A DNA stretch of 64,000 nt from Earliella scabrosa (taxonomy: Eukaryota; Basidiomycota; Agaricomycetes; Polyporales; Polyporaceae). Both the position numbers and the translations under genes were made by a program. The notes below the pieces were generated by a model. The model was not told the origin of the DNA. It saw nothing but the letters and a program-made list of their open reading frames with translations, and ran no database searches. Location: assembly GCA_022605405.1 (NCBI GenBank), contig JABYQQ010000026.1:248001-312000 (forward strand), written 5' to 3'. Shown here in pieces: positions 11,434 to 21,302 of this stretch (the first letter of the stretch is position 1; each line of letters opens with the position of its first letter).

Positions 11434-13653
11434 GCTATCTCTGTTTTATGGTATGGAGACTTTTTGTCGCTCGCCGCCATGTTTGTGTCAGCACCCGTTC
11501 GAAGCTTCATTGCACATTTGATCACCCGCCACTCAGCACCCTACACTTCCGTATACTAGCATGACTATTTTACTATTACGCGAGGCTGGCTAATACTATC
11601 TTACGTTCCTGCTTGTTGTGACTATGACTCCTAGTAGGCACATGTAGTAAAATCAATTAGCTCTCCGCACTGGAAGCCTCTGCCAGGGCTCAGTGGAGTA
11701 ACACGATCAGAAACTGAGACCCGCTCAAGTCCGAAAGACTATTCATAGTGTTCTTAGGAGCCATCCATGGTCATATGAGTAGTAACTTGAACTTAACACG
11801 ATCTTTGAGGAAGTTGGGGGTGTACCGGCCCGAGTTCCGGGGGGACAGTCCACTATGGAAGCTCAGACGCCCATGAAATTTGCGACGTCATCGCGGCTAG
11901 ATGCGGTCCGAGGTAAAGCTTGTACTTGGCCAGAGCTCCGAGTGTTGCGATCTAAGTGGAACACCTACAGGCTTGAGTTCCATTGCGCGTGCGCCAAAGT
12001 GGTACCTGGCAGTTGCGTGCGTTCGCCTTCTCCGCACCCCTCTCTCTTAGGCACAACTTCTAGGCTCAGGCTCCGACTCTCTCTCGTGAACTTCCACTGT
12101 TCATCCTGTGTTCACGACTCACGACTTCCATCTATTCAGGTACGAATCCGCAGTGACTGCTAGCGTGTCTTCACTCGTTATCTGTGTATCAGAACGAACT
12201 TCAGTCAAGTCTCACATTCTTCGGATACTGACAAGACGATCACCAACCGTTCTCCGAAATTCTGTGCGTGTTGTCCGAGTCTTAACCCCTGCGTAAAAAT
12301 TCTGATTCTACTGCCTTCGTATCGCTCGGATATTGATCCAGGCGATGCATAGATATCTCTATCTGATCCCCGACGGACGCTCAGTCAATAGTGACAATCT
12401 ACACACGATGCTTCAGCAGATGCACTCGTATCTAAGCCAGGATTATCTGTCAGTTCTTCTCACGCCGTGTAGCTCTATCTTGACCGCTCAGCCTGAAACT
12501 GTCTCTAGAAGTCACCGATGCCGCAGAGCGCAACCCGTCTCCGCATTAAGCGACTAGCATGCATTAGTCGCGGATCGTCCCGCACTCCGTCACACGGTGG
12601 CTTTCGCGGAGCGGTGGCTAGCCAGTCGGGAGATCCCGACTTTGTGTGTCCCACTGTCGCACTATCGTGCGAACGATGCGGTGAACGCGCTCAGGGGGAC
12701 CTGCCATATGCGGTGCGTTACGGAATGGCGGTGTCCTGAGGGCGCACTCTAGAACTGATCAATCGCATCCGATTGTTTGCAGGCATGGACGTAGACCACA
12801 GCGGCGGTGCGATTGGGGTGCCTTCTTCCGGTCTCGTCCTAGGATGTACGTTCGAAACCCCAGGAGCTCGGCGTCACTTCACCACACATGTGCACGTTCA
12901 TCAGCTTCTTGTTCTGACGGAATAGTGTCCCCCACTCAAACTTGCGGGACCAACTGTCGCCATCCTCCGACCGCGTCCAATCGGCTTGTGTGCTCCTCCA
13001 AGCCCTCTCACACCCTGTCAGGACCCCAACGGATACAACCCTTCTGGCTCGCCTCGATTGGCACACATCGTGTTACTGAATATGGTTTCTTTTATATACC
13101 ACTGTCGCTTTTACTCATGTATGGCCCTGTTGTGCTGATAGCTCACCCACGGCCGTTGGCCGCTCTCGGGCCATCCACTCAGCGTCGAAGCTCCACATCC
13201 ACGCCAGTCTCCGAGTCTTCGGGTCACCACCGAGGAGTCGCAGGGGGCACGCTTACAGGGCTTATTGTTTATCGGACGCATCAGGGCCAAAGGACGGCCT
13301 GAGAGTCAAGCCCACACCGTGACCGGGGGCCTCCAAGGAGGCTGCGCCCCTCACCCATGGTGTCTGGAAATTGCCGAGCCGTTCTGTACCTCTGACGAGG
13401 TCCCTGCTGAGGCGCGAAGTATATATAGCTCAAGCTCCAGAGCTGTGAGCACGAGTACTCGTGCCCCGCGAGTCCCCACTGCGCTTCATCCCAGCTCCCT
13501 CCCTCTTCTTCCTCATCTTCTTGACCCCCTTCCTCGTCGTCCCGACCCTCCGGCTCATCGTCGTCCAGCTTCAAGTGAGCCACTATCATCTGTTCGTTAG
13601 ACTCACCGTACCCTGACTATTCCCTCGCCGCTCGCGACTTCAGCGTGACCACC
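11434..13653. other. Gene-poor region with no supported gene
   Basis: Several frames of 60-150 codons are present, the longest at 12844-13302 (+). That frame contains a hydrophobic stretch (FFYIPLSLLLMYGPVVLIA) followed by Ser/Thr-rich sequence, loosely like the neighbouring small membrane proteins. No clean start or splice pattern could be defined, so it is not called. The right end carries the promoter and 5' UTR of the gene at 13654. Confidence 0.45.
13420..13428 (+). promoter_or_regulatory. TATA-box candidate upstream of the 13654 gene
   Basis: TATATATAG lies about 226 bases before the ATG at 13654. A plausible 5' UTR intron (donor gtgagc near 13575, acceptor ttcag near 13642) falls between them, giving a short spliced leader. 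Confidence 0.45.
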
Positions 13654-14234
13654 ATGTGGTCGTACTCAATGAGCTTCTCGCTGTCGGCGCAGAGCGATAC
13701 ACTGCCGCCACAGTTGGTTGCCGTTATGGTGCTCGGTACCGGTGAGCACGATCCTCCCCTCTGTCGTTAGTCATCGCTAAAGTCTGGAGACTACGCGCGG
13801 CGGTAGTCCTATTCTTCTCCACCGTTGCAGCTCTGTGCTGCTTCGCTCGCAGTGGGCGTGCGACTCGCGCGCGCAGGGGGGAGACTGGGAGCCGCACCGC
13901 TCTACCCCTCCACTACCCATCGACCTCCGCAATTCGAGGCGACTTCAGTCCTCAAAGCATCCCCTACTTGGCTGACCCCGCGCGCACTCGCGACCCCTCT
14001 GCGACGCTCCCAACGCGTCCGATGCACCCAGGGGGTGCATGCGCACTGCCACTGACTCCTCCACCATCGCGCCGGATTCAAGGTGCTAGTGGTACCCCAG
14101 TGGTTCATGTCGAGGACAGCCTGAGGAAGGGTAGCGGATGCTTTATCCCCACTACCCCTCTGATTCCTCCCCGCGTCCATATCGGAGACATCCACCGAGG
14201 TCTGATGGAGGCAGTCCTGCGCCGGCATCTGTAA
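13654..14234 (+). CDS. Small single-pass membrane protein, long Pro-rich tail
   Basis: Unrecognised. Exon 1 (13654-13741) encodes MWSYSMSFSLSAQSDTLPPQ and the start of a hydrophobic helix (LVAVMVLGT). A phase-1 intron (13742-13830) splits the helix, and exon 2 (13831-14234) continues ALCCFARSGRATRARR, giving a short membrane segment followed by Cys and basic residues. The remaining tail of about 120 residues is rich in Pro, Ser and Arg and ends VHIGDIHRGLMEAVLRRHL. The frame stays open across the junction for about 160 residues in total. Like the gene at 11051, it is preceded by an apparent 5' UTR intron ending a few bases before the ATG. The helix is short for a transmembrane span (about 15-17 residues), so membrane insertion is inferred. 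No domain recognised. Confidence 0.5.
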
Positions 14235-14553
14235 TGCTTCGATTGCTCCGCGCTAATATGACCACATCTCGGCATCTCCCCTTTCCACTAGGTTCTGTCT
14301 CATTCTCTCTCCCCAGCTTGTCCTATGCCACTTTACGTAGTCTCACCGTTGTCCCTCTATGCAGAAGCAATCAGATAGAAGTATGTGTACTCATATGAGA
14401 CATATCAACGACAGAACTAAGGATCGCCGCCTGTATCAATGGGTTTCGCACTTGAAGGGGTCGTATTTCAATGACATACTATGGAGAACAGAGTAGGACA
14501 TAGACGTGTCGAGGGAAGGAAGCTCGTACAATACACAGACGTGTACGTCGACT
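14235..14553. other. Intergenic, convergent 3' ends
   Basis: About 320 bases between the stop of the small membrane-protein gene (+) and the stop of FunK1 copy A (-). No gene or repeat seen. Confidence 0.55.
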
Positions 14554-16915
14554 TCAAATGCGGCTGGTTGAGGGACCCGTCGCTTGACGCTTGCTCGCGG
14601 GCATGTCGTCGTCCTCTTCGTCCTCTTCGTCGATATGGGAGCGCTTGAGGTTTTCGGCATTCTTGCGGTAGTTCTCTTCGAGCTGGTCCTCCTGCTTGTC
14701 CGCCTGCGGCCAATTACCTACGTCGAACCAATGGCACAAGACGGATCCGAACTTGTCGTGCGTCTCCAGCATACCTGCTTTAGCTTGGAGCAGAGGGTCG
14801 ATAGATTGGCCGAGGGTGGTTGCGGGCGCCTTGCTCCAGCGATTCCTGTGGTACGCGCTATCTTCAGCGTCGTCGGGATTGTCATGGTGAGGCCTCGCCT
14901 TGAAGTCGCTCCGAAAGTCGTACACCTTGTTGTTGACTTGGTAGTACGCACGGAACAGATCAAGTAACTCTGTGATGATCGACTGGATGGGATGGATTTT
15001 CTCAGGAGACTCCAGGGTCGCGCGCGACGAGATTAATGTGGCCGATGAGGAAGGAGTGCCAGAGGCGGCGGTTAATTGAACGGCGGGATGGGAGAGGTCC
15101 ACTTTCGGGCAGGATACGGTCTTCAGCGGCGATTCTCGAAGGAACGTCAGAGGTCGACCAGGCGCATACTCGAGTTGGCCATTCGTCATCGAAGTGTTCT
15201 TCATCCCTCCGCAGAAGGTTTTGAGGTTGTCGTTCCTCGAGTTGTCGAAATAACTGGACATGAAAGCAGCGACGTTCGGGCAGTTGTGGGGTAGGAAGCG
15301 GATCGCGATGTAGAGCAGCACATGGAGGAGCGATTCGAGCTCATCTGGAATCTTGATGACTTTGCCAGAGTCGTCCAACGCATCAGCGGACATAAACTGC
15401 GGAGTACCCTAAGTGTATCGAGCATCAGATGAGAGCAGAACAGAGATAGAAGGAAAACGTGATGCTTACCCTTCTATCTAGTTGACGGGGCTCCTTGTCG
15501 TCATCGTCTGTCGACGCCGTCGCAAGCTCCCAATCCGCAAGGATCCCCTGCATTCTGGTGCGAGCGCCACTTCGTTCTTGAGGATAGATGAGAATGTTCC
15601 CAGTGCTGATGTCACGGTGCAAGATCCTAGCTTTCAAGTACGCATCCTCATGGGCTGTTTGAACGGTTCTATATTAGCGACAGGGTTCCTTCAACATGGA
15701 CAATATAGCAACTCACCGGCCAGAACGTGCAGTGCTGTCATCGGGTACATCAGGTTCTCCTTGTTGCCACTATGGATGCTGTTCCACACATCCTGCGAGA
15801 CGGTTCGCTGACCAGGGACGTCGCCGTGACATACCAGTGTGGGAATGTGTCCGACCTTTGCCTGATTCAGGTCAGAGAGGATATCTCCTTCCTTCCGGAT
15901 CCGCGGGTGGTCAATGCGCCAAGCATCTTTGAGGAACACGAAAGGCCCGTCCGGGTCAGCAAGGTCAATGGCCACGAACCCGCGTGTTCCCCTTCCAGCC
16001 AGACCCGTGCTGATGAAGTTCGGTTTTCCAGCCAAGAAGTATCGCTCTCCATCAGCGTCGTGCACAGTGAGCTTGAACCACGGCCAGTCGTCGTCGAGGG
16101 AGTTCTGGAAGAGCGCTCGCGCGTGCTCACCAACCACGACACCGTCAATCATGTATGGTTCCTGCGCGCGCTTGCGCATATGGTTGTAGTGGTTGCTGCC
16201 AGGAAGGACAGGAACGACAGTGGAGTCGTGACCGCGCTGCGAGGGAGAAAGTCGGGTGAAGCACCAGAGGAATTTGCCGAGCTTATGCGGCTCGCGCTTG
16301 TAATCGAATTTCTCCGTAAACACCAGTCCGGAGCGGTTACAACGGACAAGGCGAGCCATGGAACCGATGATGATGACGGTGAAGTGATGGGTACGCTGCT
16401 GTCGGTTGAAGACGATCACCGCATAGGTCATAATTTGACTCAAGTTGTCCTTGCGCGTCTCCGAATCGATCGGATAGTGAGGGGAAATGTCCTCGGAGGA
16501 GTCGTCCGGAACATCTGTGAGCTTCACTCCGACGGAGAGTTCAACCTTCGCCCAATCGGTTCTTCCCGTATCCTCAGGTAGAGAGGAACCCTTGGGGTAG
16601 AGGACGAACACTCTTGTCTGTCCAGAGAAGCCGGTAGGGTCAGCCTTGTGTGGCGGCGTTGCAACCAGTACAAACTCTCCGAGCAAGTCGTCCTGGTTTA
16701 ATGCCGTAGTCTATCAACGAGTCTTACGGTCAGATATCGACGACAAAAGCGAAGAGGTGAGAACGCACCAATTTCGGATGGTACGTCATAGGCTCAACGC
16801 TACCCGTGGGTACGCCGTCGAAGAGACCAGCGAAGAGACCGTCGTCAGGGACATGACCGTTGTGTGCGACATACCCATTCATGAAGGCCTCATATGACAT
16901 TCTCGACATCTGCAT
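14554..16915 (-). CDS. FunK1-type protein kinase, copy A (hinge segment missing)
   Basis: Fungal-type kinase of the FunK1 family, paralogous to copy B (17485-20034). The large exon (about 16725-15715) contains THHFTVIIIGSMARLVR, the Gly-rich element AGRGTRGFVAIDL, the Lys of FVFLKDAWR and a Glu-bearing EGDILSDLN helix. The next exon (from about 15665) has the catalytic loop ILHRDISTGNILIYP and the metal-binding motif ADWELA, in which DWE stands for DFG. The C-terminal exon (from 15393) starts with the activation-segment end and IKIPDELESLLHVLLY. The tail is acidic, then DMPASKRQATGPSTSRI. Compared with copy B, splicing at 15714/15665 joins ALHVLA directly to AHEDAYLK. About 25 residues corresponding to the hinge and helix D (EVGLPLSEFKNG in copy B) are therefore absent. 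The N-terminus is also shorter: the first in-frame ATG is at 16915, whereas copy B has about 40 more residues. Activity is doubtful. Confidence 0.85.
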
Positions 16916-17484
16916 GATGATCGTAAGGGGAATATCCTGATGTTGCTGGTTATGAGGATGGTCCCAATGAAGAACTGATTGGTAACAGACCTTCTCTTCA
17001 GAGACGCGTTGGTGGCGGTGGAGCGTGTCACAGCGATGTCAAGAGTGCAGTTACTCGTAGATGGTGGTTGGAAGCCAAGACAGTGCAAGGGCCCAAACAA
17101 GCGCCGTCGACCAGAATTGAGTCCGCCCACGTGTTCTGATTCCAAGCCATGGTTACTGCTACGTTTTTCAGTTTGCGATCCGGGCTGTCGGGCTGCCACT
17201 GGCAAGCAGTCACTGCACGGACGAATCCGGTGCGAGTCCAAGTGTCAGGTTGTCAGCTCAGACGCGCAGTCATGCTACCTGGCAGTGAGGCCGCTTAGGT
17301 CTTAAGCCACACTCCTCCTCTTCGACTGTATAACATCGATTAGTGTAGTAGTAGGTAACGACACAAGCACAGCGACAAGGTCAGAGACGGAAGAATGAGA
17401 CATGATACGATTCGGTACATACACCGTGACATAGGCAACAAGAACGAGGCACGTCTCAAGTGTCATGCCCGCGCCGGCACACAC
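16916..17484. other. Intergenic between tandem FunK1 genes
   Basis: Bases just upstream of 16915 remain open in the FunK1 frame. The peptide HNQQHQDIPLTIIMQM resembles FHRRNIRLTMLRKM of copy B, so a lost or unfound 5' exon of copy A may lie here. No ATG occurs in that frame before an upstream stop. The rest shows nothing recognisable. Confidence 0.5.
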
Positions 17485-20034
17485 TCAACCGCGCGAGGCA
17501 TGCGTGCCCGTAGCCGGACGTTTGCCGGACGGCATCTCGAAGTTGCCATCGTGTAGGTGACTGCGCTTCAACGTGTCATCCTTCGGACGGTACTTGGGGT
17601 CGACCTGGTCTGGTTGCTTGTCGTTCTCGGGCCAGTCAACAGCAGGAGAGAAGGCGGCGTTGAGGAAAATCGAGATAAAACTGTTGTGGGATTCGAGCAG
17701 TTTCGCCGTGGCGGGATACCTAGCTGGGTCGTCGTCTTCAACGTTGGCGATGCCGTCACCAGCGTTTGCAATCGCCACCATCTGCGCATACTTGTCGTCC
17801 ACGTTTTGAGCCATAAGAGGCCGCATGGCTGGTATGGTCGACTTGGGTCCGTGGACGTGATAGTAAGCCTTGAACAGAAGCAGCAACCTGCAGATCATTG
17901 GATGAATAGGATGAATGGCTTCGTCAGGAGGGTCTTGGCGGGAGCTCATCGTTGGGGCAGGGCTGCTGAAGACATCCGTCTCTTCAGCGCGGACGGTGGA
18001 CGACGAGGGACCGGCAGAGGACTTCTTCGGCGCTGCCTTCTTCGTCCGAGTCGACTTCTTCTCAGGCTTCAGAGGTTCCCGAAGGAAGAAGATCGGTTGA
18101 TGACCCTTCATCCGTAATTTGCCCAGTTCCATGGTATTGTACTTCATTTCCCCACAAACGAAGTGGTCGCTGGCCTGCTGAGCATCATCAAAGAAGCTCG
18201 CAACGAATTCTGAGAGGTCGATGCAGTTGCTGGGGAGGTAATGGAAGGCGTTGTAGAGCAGAACGTGGAGCATAGACTCGAGTTCATCGGGGATGGTGAT
18301 GGCCTTCCTCGGATCGTCCAACGCGAGAGCCGAAGTGAATTGCCAGGTTCCCTATCAGTCTTGTTAGCATGAGACACAAACTGACGACTGATTGCACTCA
18401 CAGTTCGATCTGGTTGACGTGCATCTTTGGAGTCATCTTCAACTCGCTTGGCAAGTTCCCAATCGGTGAGCATCCCATCTACTTTCCCTGTGCCGTCGTT
18501 CTTGGGATAGATGAGGATGTTCCCTGCGCTGATGTCGCGGTGGAGATAGCCGACCTCGAACGCAGCCTTATGTGCTACAGCGAACATTAGTGAAAGCGAT
18601 CAGGAAGGAATGGCGGGAGACGTACCAATCAGGCAATCCAGCAGGATCAGAACAAGTTGCTTGCCGTTCTTGAACTCGCTCAGGGGCAAGCCGACTTCGT
18701 TCACAACCATGCGATAATGCTGATGGACCTTCAAGGGGCATTCTCCCGGCGTGTTACGAAGCTTGCCGTACTTACTCTTCCACGCCTCAACCATATCCGT
18801 CTTCTGATTAGGAACGTCGCCGTGACAGCGCAGTGTTGGGATGTAGGGGATTTTGTGCTTGTTGAGGTCGGAAAGAATGTCTCCCTCCTTTTGAATCCGG
18901 TCGTGAACGACTCTCCACGAGTCCTTCAGATAGACGAAGGGGCCCTCCTTGTCGGCCATATCGATCGCGATGTAGCCACGCGTGCCACGACCGGCGAGAC
19001 CAGCAGCGATGAAGTTCGGCTTGGCGATGAGGAACTCCTTGTCGCCCGCCTCGTCGTGGACGGTCGTCTTGTACCAATGCCAGTTCTCGTCGAGCGACTT
19101 CTCGAAGCCCTCGCGTGCGTGCTCGTCGACGATACAATCATTGACTTTGCGCGGCACATCAGCACGCCTGCGCATGAGCTTGTACTCGTCGCTGTCGCGG
19201 AGAACACGGGTAACGGTCGTGTCGTGACCACGCTGGGCAGGCGTCATGCGAGAGAAGCACCACAGGAATCTACCGAGCTTGTGAGGCTCGGCCTTGTAGT
19301 CGAACTTCTCGGTGAACACGGCGACGGAGCGATCCCAATAGATGAGGCGCGCGCACGAACCGATGACGACGACGGTGAAGTGGTGGGTGCGATGCTGTCT
19401 GTCGAATACGAGTGTGGAGTAAGACATGACCTGGCCGAGGTTGTCCTTGCGCTTGTCCGAGTCGGTCGGGTAGTGGGGCCAGTCACGGAGGAACATATCG
19501 TCCGCCCCACCCTTGTTGGTCTTCATCTCGAGCGACAACTCGACATTCGACCAGTTGGCGCGACCATCCGGAGGCGGGGCAGAGCCCTTCGCATACGTGG
19601 CGCAGTCCATCTTCTGCCTGGTCTTCTCGGTTGGGTCGGCCTTGCTGGGCGTCGCAACCATGGTGAAGTCGCCAAGGATGTTCTTGCTGTTGGACGCGGT
19701 GGTCTGCGTGGTTGGGAGGAGCGCGATGACGAGAGCGTCAGAGACGGATAACACAAAGCAGAGACGGCACACTTACAAAGGGATTATACATGTTGATTTC
19801 TAGACCGTCGGTGGGCACGTCATCAAAAAGACCGGCGAAGAACGAGTCGTCGGGGACGTGACCATCGTAGGGCACGAAGTCAGTCATGAACGAGGAGTAC
19901 GAAGATTCCATCATCTTCCTCAGCATAGTTAGGCGGATGTTGCGGCGATGGAACCGGACCTGGGGAGAACCGGTGGAGAACGTGTTAACAAGAGGACCCT
20001 TCTGGGGAGATGCTTCCTTAGGCGAGCCCGCCAT
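17485..20034 (-). CDS. FunK1-type protein kinase, copy B (complete)
   Basis: Fungal-type Ser/Thr kinase of the FunK1 family. Exon 1 starts at 20034 (MAGSPKEASPQKGPL) and carries the conserved VPYDGHVPDDSFFAGLFDDVP. The main exon (about 19720-18625) contains RTHHFTVVVIGSCARLIYWD, the EKFDYKAEPHKLGRFLWCF block, the Gly-rich loop AGRGTRGYIAIDM, the ATP-binding Lys in VYLKDSWR and EGDILSDLN. The hinge with VGLPLSEFKNGKQL follows. The next exon holds the catalytic loop YLHRDISAGNILIYP and TDWELAKR (the DFG position). The last exon (from 18321) covers the activation-segment end and C-lobe (IPDELESMLHVLLY), a Lys/Ser-rich linker (KKSTRTKKAAPKKSSAG) and the tail ending GKRPATGTHASRG. The SGKRPATG end is shared with copy A. 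All expected kinase elements are present. The substrate is unknown; a nuclear location is possible from the basic stretches. Confidence 0.92.
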
Positions 20035-21302
20035 CGTGAGTGAGTTGAGGGAGAGGAGGACGAGAGAAGGAAACTTACTGGTCAGGCGTCTTGAGCTAGG
20101 GCTTAAATACGCAGCGGTCTAAACCAGTCAATCTCTGTTCTTTTGTTCGACAGATCCAGCAGGAGTGAAAGCAGACAAAGGACTGGACACGTCGTCCAGG
20201 CAATGTGGCCGCGAGGTAGCAGGTTGGGGGTGGTGGTTGGGAGCAAGCCAGTGAGCGCTCGACGCGAACCGTGACACGGCCGCCACGTGTTGTGACCGAC
20301 TCTTTGTCGTTCGTCCAGCTTGCCGCGCAACCATCATGGACGTGTCCATGTCCACGGACCGCCATTAATTTTCAGACGCGGCTGTACGCCTGCATACATT
20401 GCTTTTTGTCCCTTTGACAAGGACGGGTCCAGAACTCGAGTCGTCGTGCCCCAGTTCAGTAACGCCCGCTGTCTGTGCAGAACTCCGAGTCCGACCGACT
20501 TCGCGTACCTGCGCGACTCTGCGGGAGTTCCAGTCAGTGGTATCACTGATGAACGGGATGAGCATAAGCAAACCATTTGAGCTTGGGGGAGACAGACGCT
20601 CTTGACTTGACAACAGAGATCATACACGAAACACGATATATGACATTGACATTACAACCAGAGAATAGCTACACGTACACACAGACGGAACAAACAGCCA
20701 GCGACGACGCACCTTTCTTGTACGACACAACGAGCCTTCACACAACCGCTAGGCGCAACGTTGCATACTCACCTAACTATTCCAACTGACGTATCTCGGC
20801 TCAGTTGCGCACGCCTCCTACACAAGGGACCACGACGACGGGTCAATCGTTCCAGACATGAAGGATAGTAGGACTTAACAGACAGACATGCGGCGCGGGA
20901 AGCCTGCGGCGATCACACCCCTGCACCTTCAAGTTGTTCGAGCTTGTTGTATGTATGCCTTCGTCGAGTCGGATGGAAGCAAGCAGTAACATCATCTCTG
21001 GCCAGCAAACGTCTGATGTGAACGTGCGACTCACGACGACACAGACCCACACGCGCGTCCCCCCAACCAGCCTTTCCTCCTCTCCCCTCCTCGTCACGGT
21101 CCGGAGCGTGAGCGTAAGGCGAACTCGATTCGGGAGCATAATACGTAGAGAATTGACCAAGATCACGGGCATCCATCTTGTACATCTTAGCGGAAAGCAT
21201 GTCGATACTACACAAACGTACCTGCCCCCAAGCAACCCCCGTCCTCGCGCCTCCCTCCGAGTCGACCGGTCTGGTCCAATCCGGGTTCGGTCCGGTCCAG
21301 GT
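20035..21302. other. Intergenic, about 1.3 kb, no gene seen
   Basis: This lies between the start of FunK1 copy B and the stop of the RBM25-like gene, both on the minus strand. It should contain the kinase promoter and the RBM25 3' UTR. The frame at 20934-21569 (+) is antisense to the PWI exons of the RBM25-like gene at its right end and looks non-coding. Confidence 0.5.
20096..20110 (-). promoter_or_regulatory. TATA-like element for FunK1 copy B
   Basis: On the minus strand the sequence reads gtatttaagcc about 70 bases upstream of the start codon at 20034, a suitable distance for a weak TATA element. Confidence 0.35.

Noticed and set aside
12844..13302. 152-codon plus-strand frame with a hydrophobic stretch
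   Set aside because: Considered as a further small membrane-protein gene, but it lacks the split-helix intron and a credible start, and much of the frame is Ser/Cys/Pro-rich noise.
15727..16581. 284-codon open frame on the plus strand
   Set aside because: Antisense shadow of FunK1 copy A; no domain features of its own.
18657..19751. 364-codon open frame on the plus strand
   Set aside because: It is antisense to the main exon of FunK1 copy B. Codon bias of the kinase leaves the complementary frame open. The minus-strand product matches a known family throughout.
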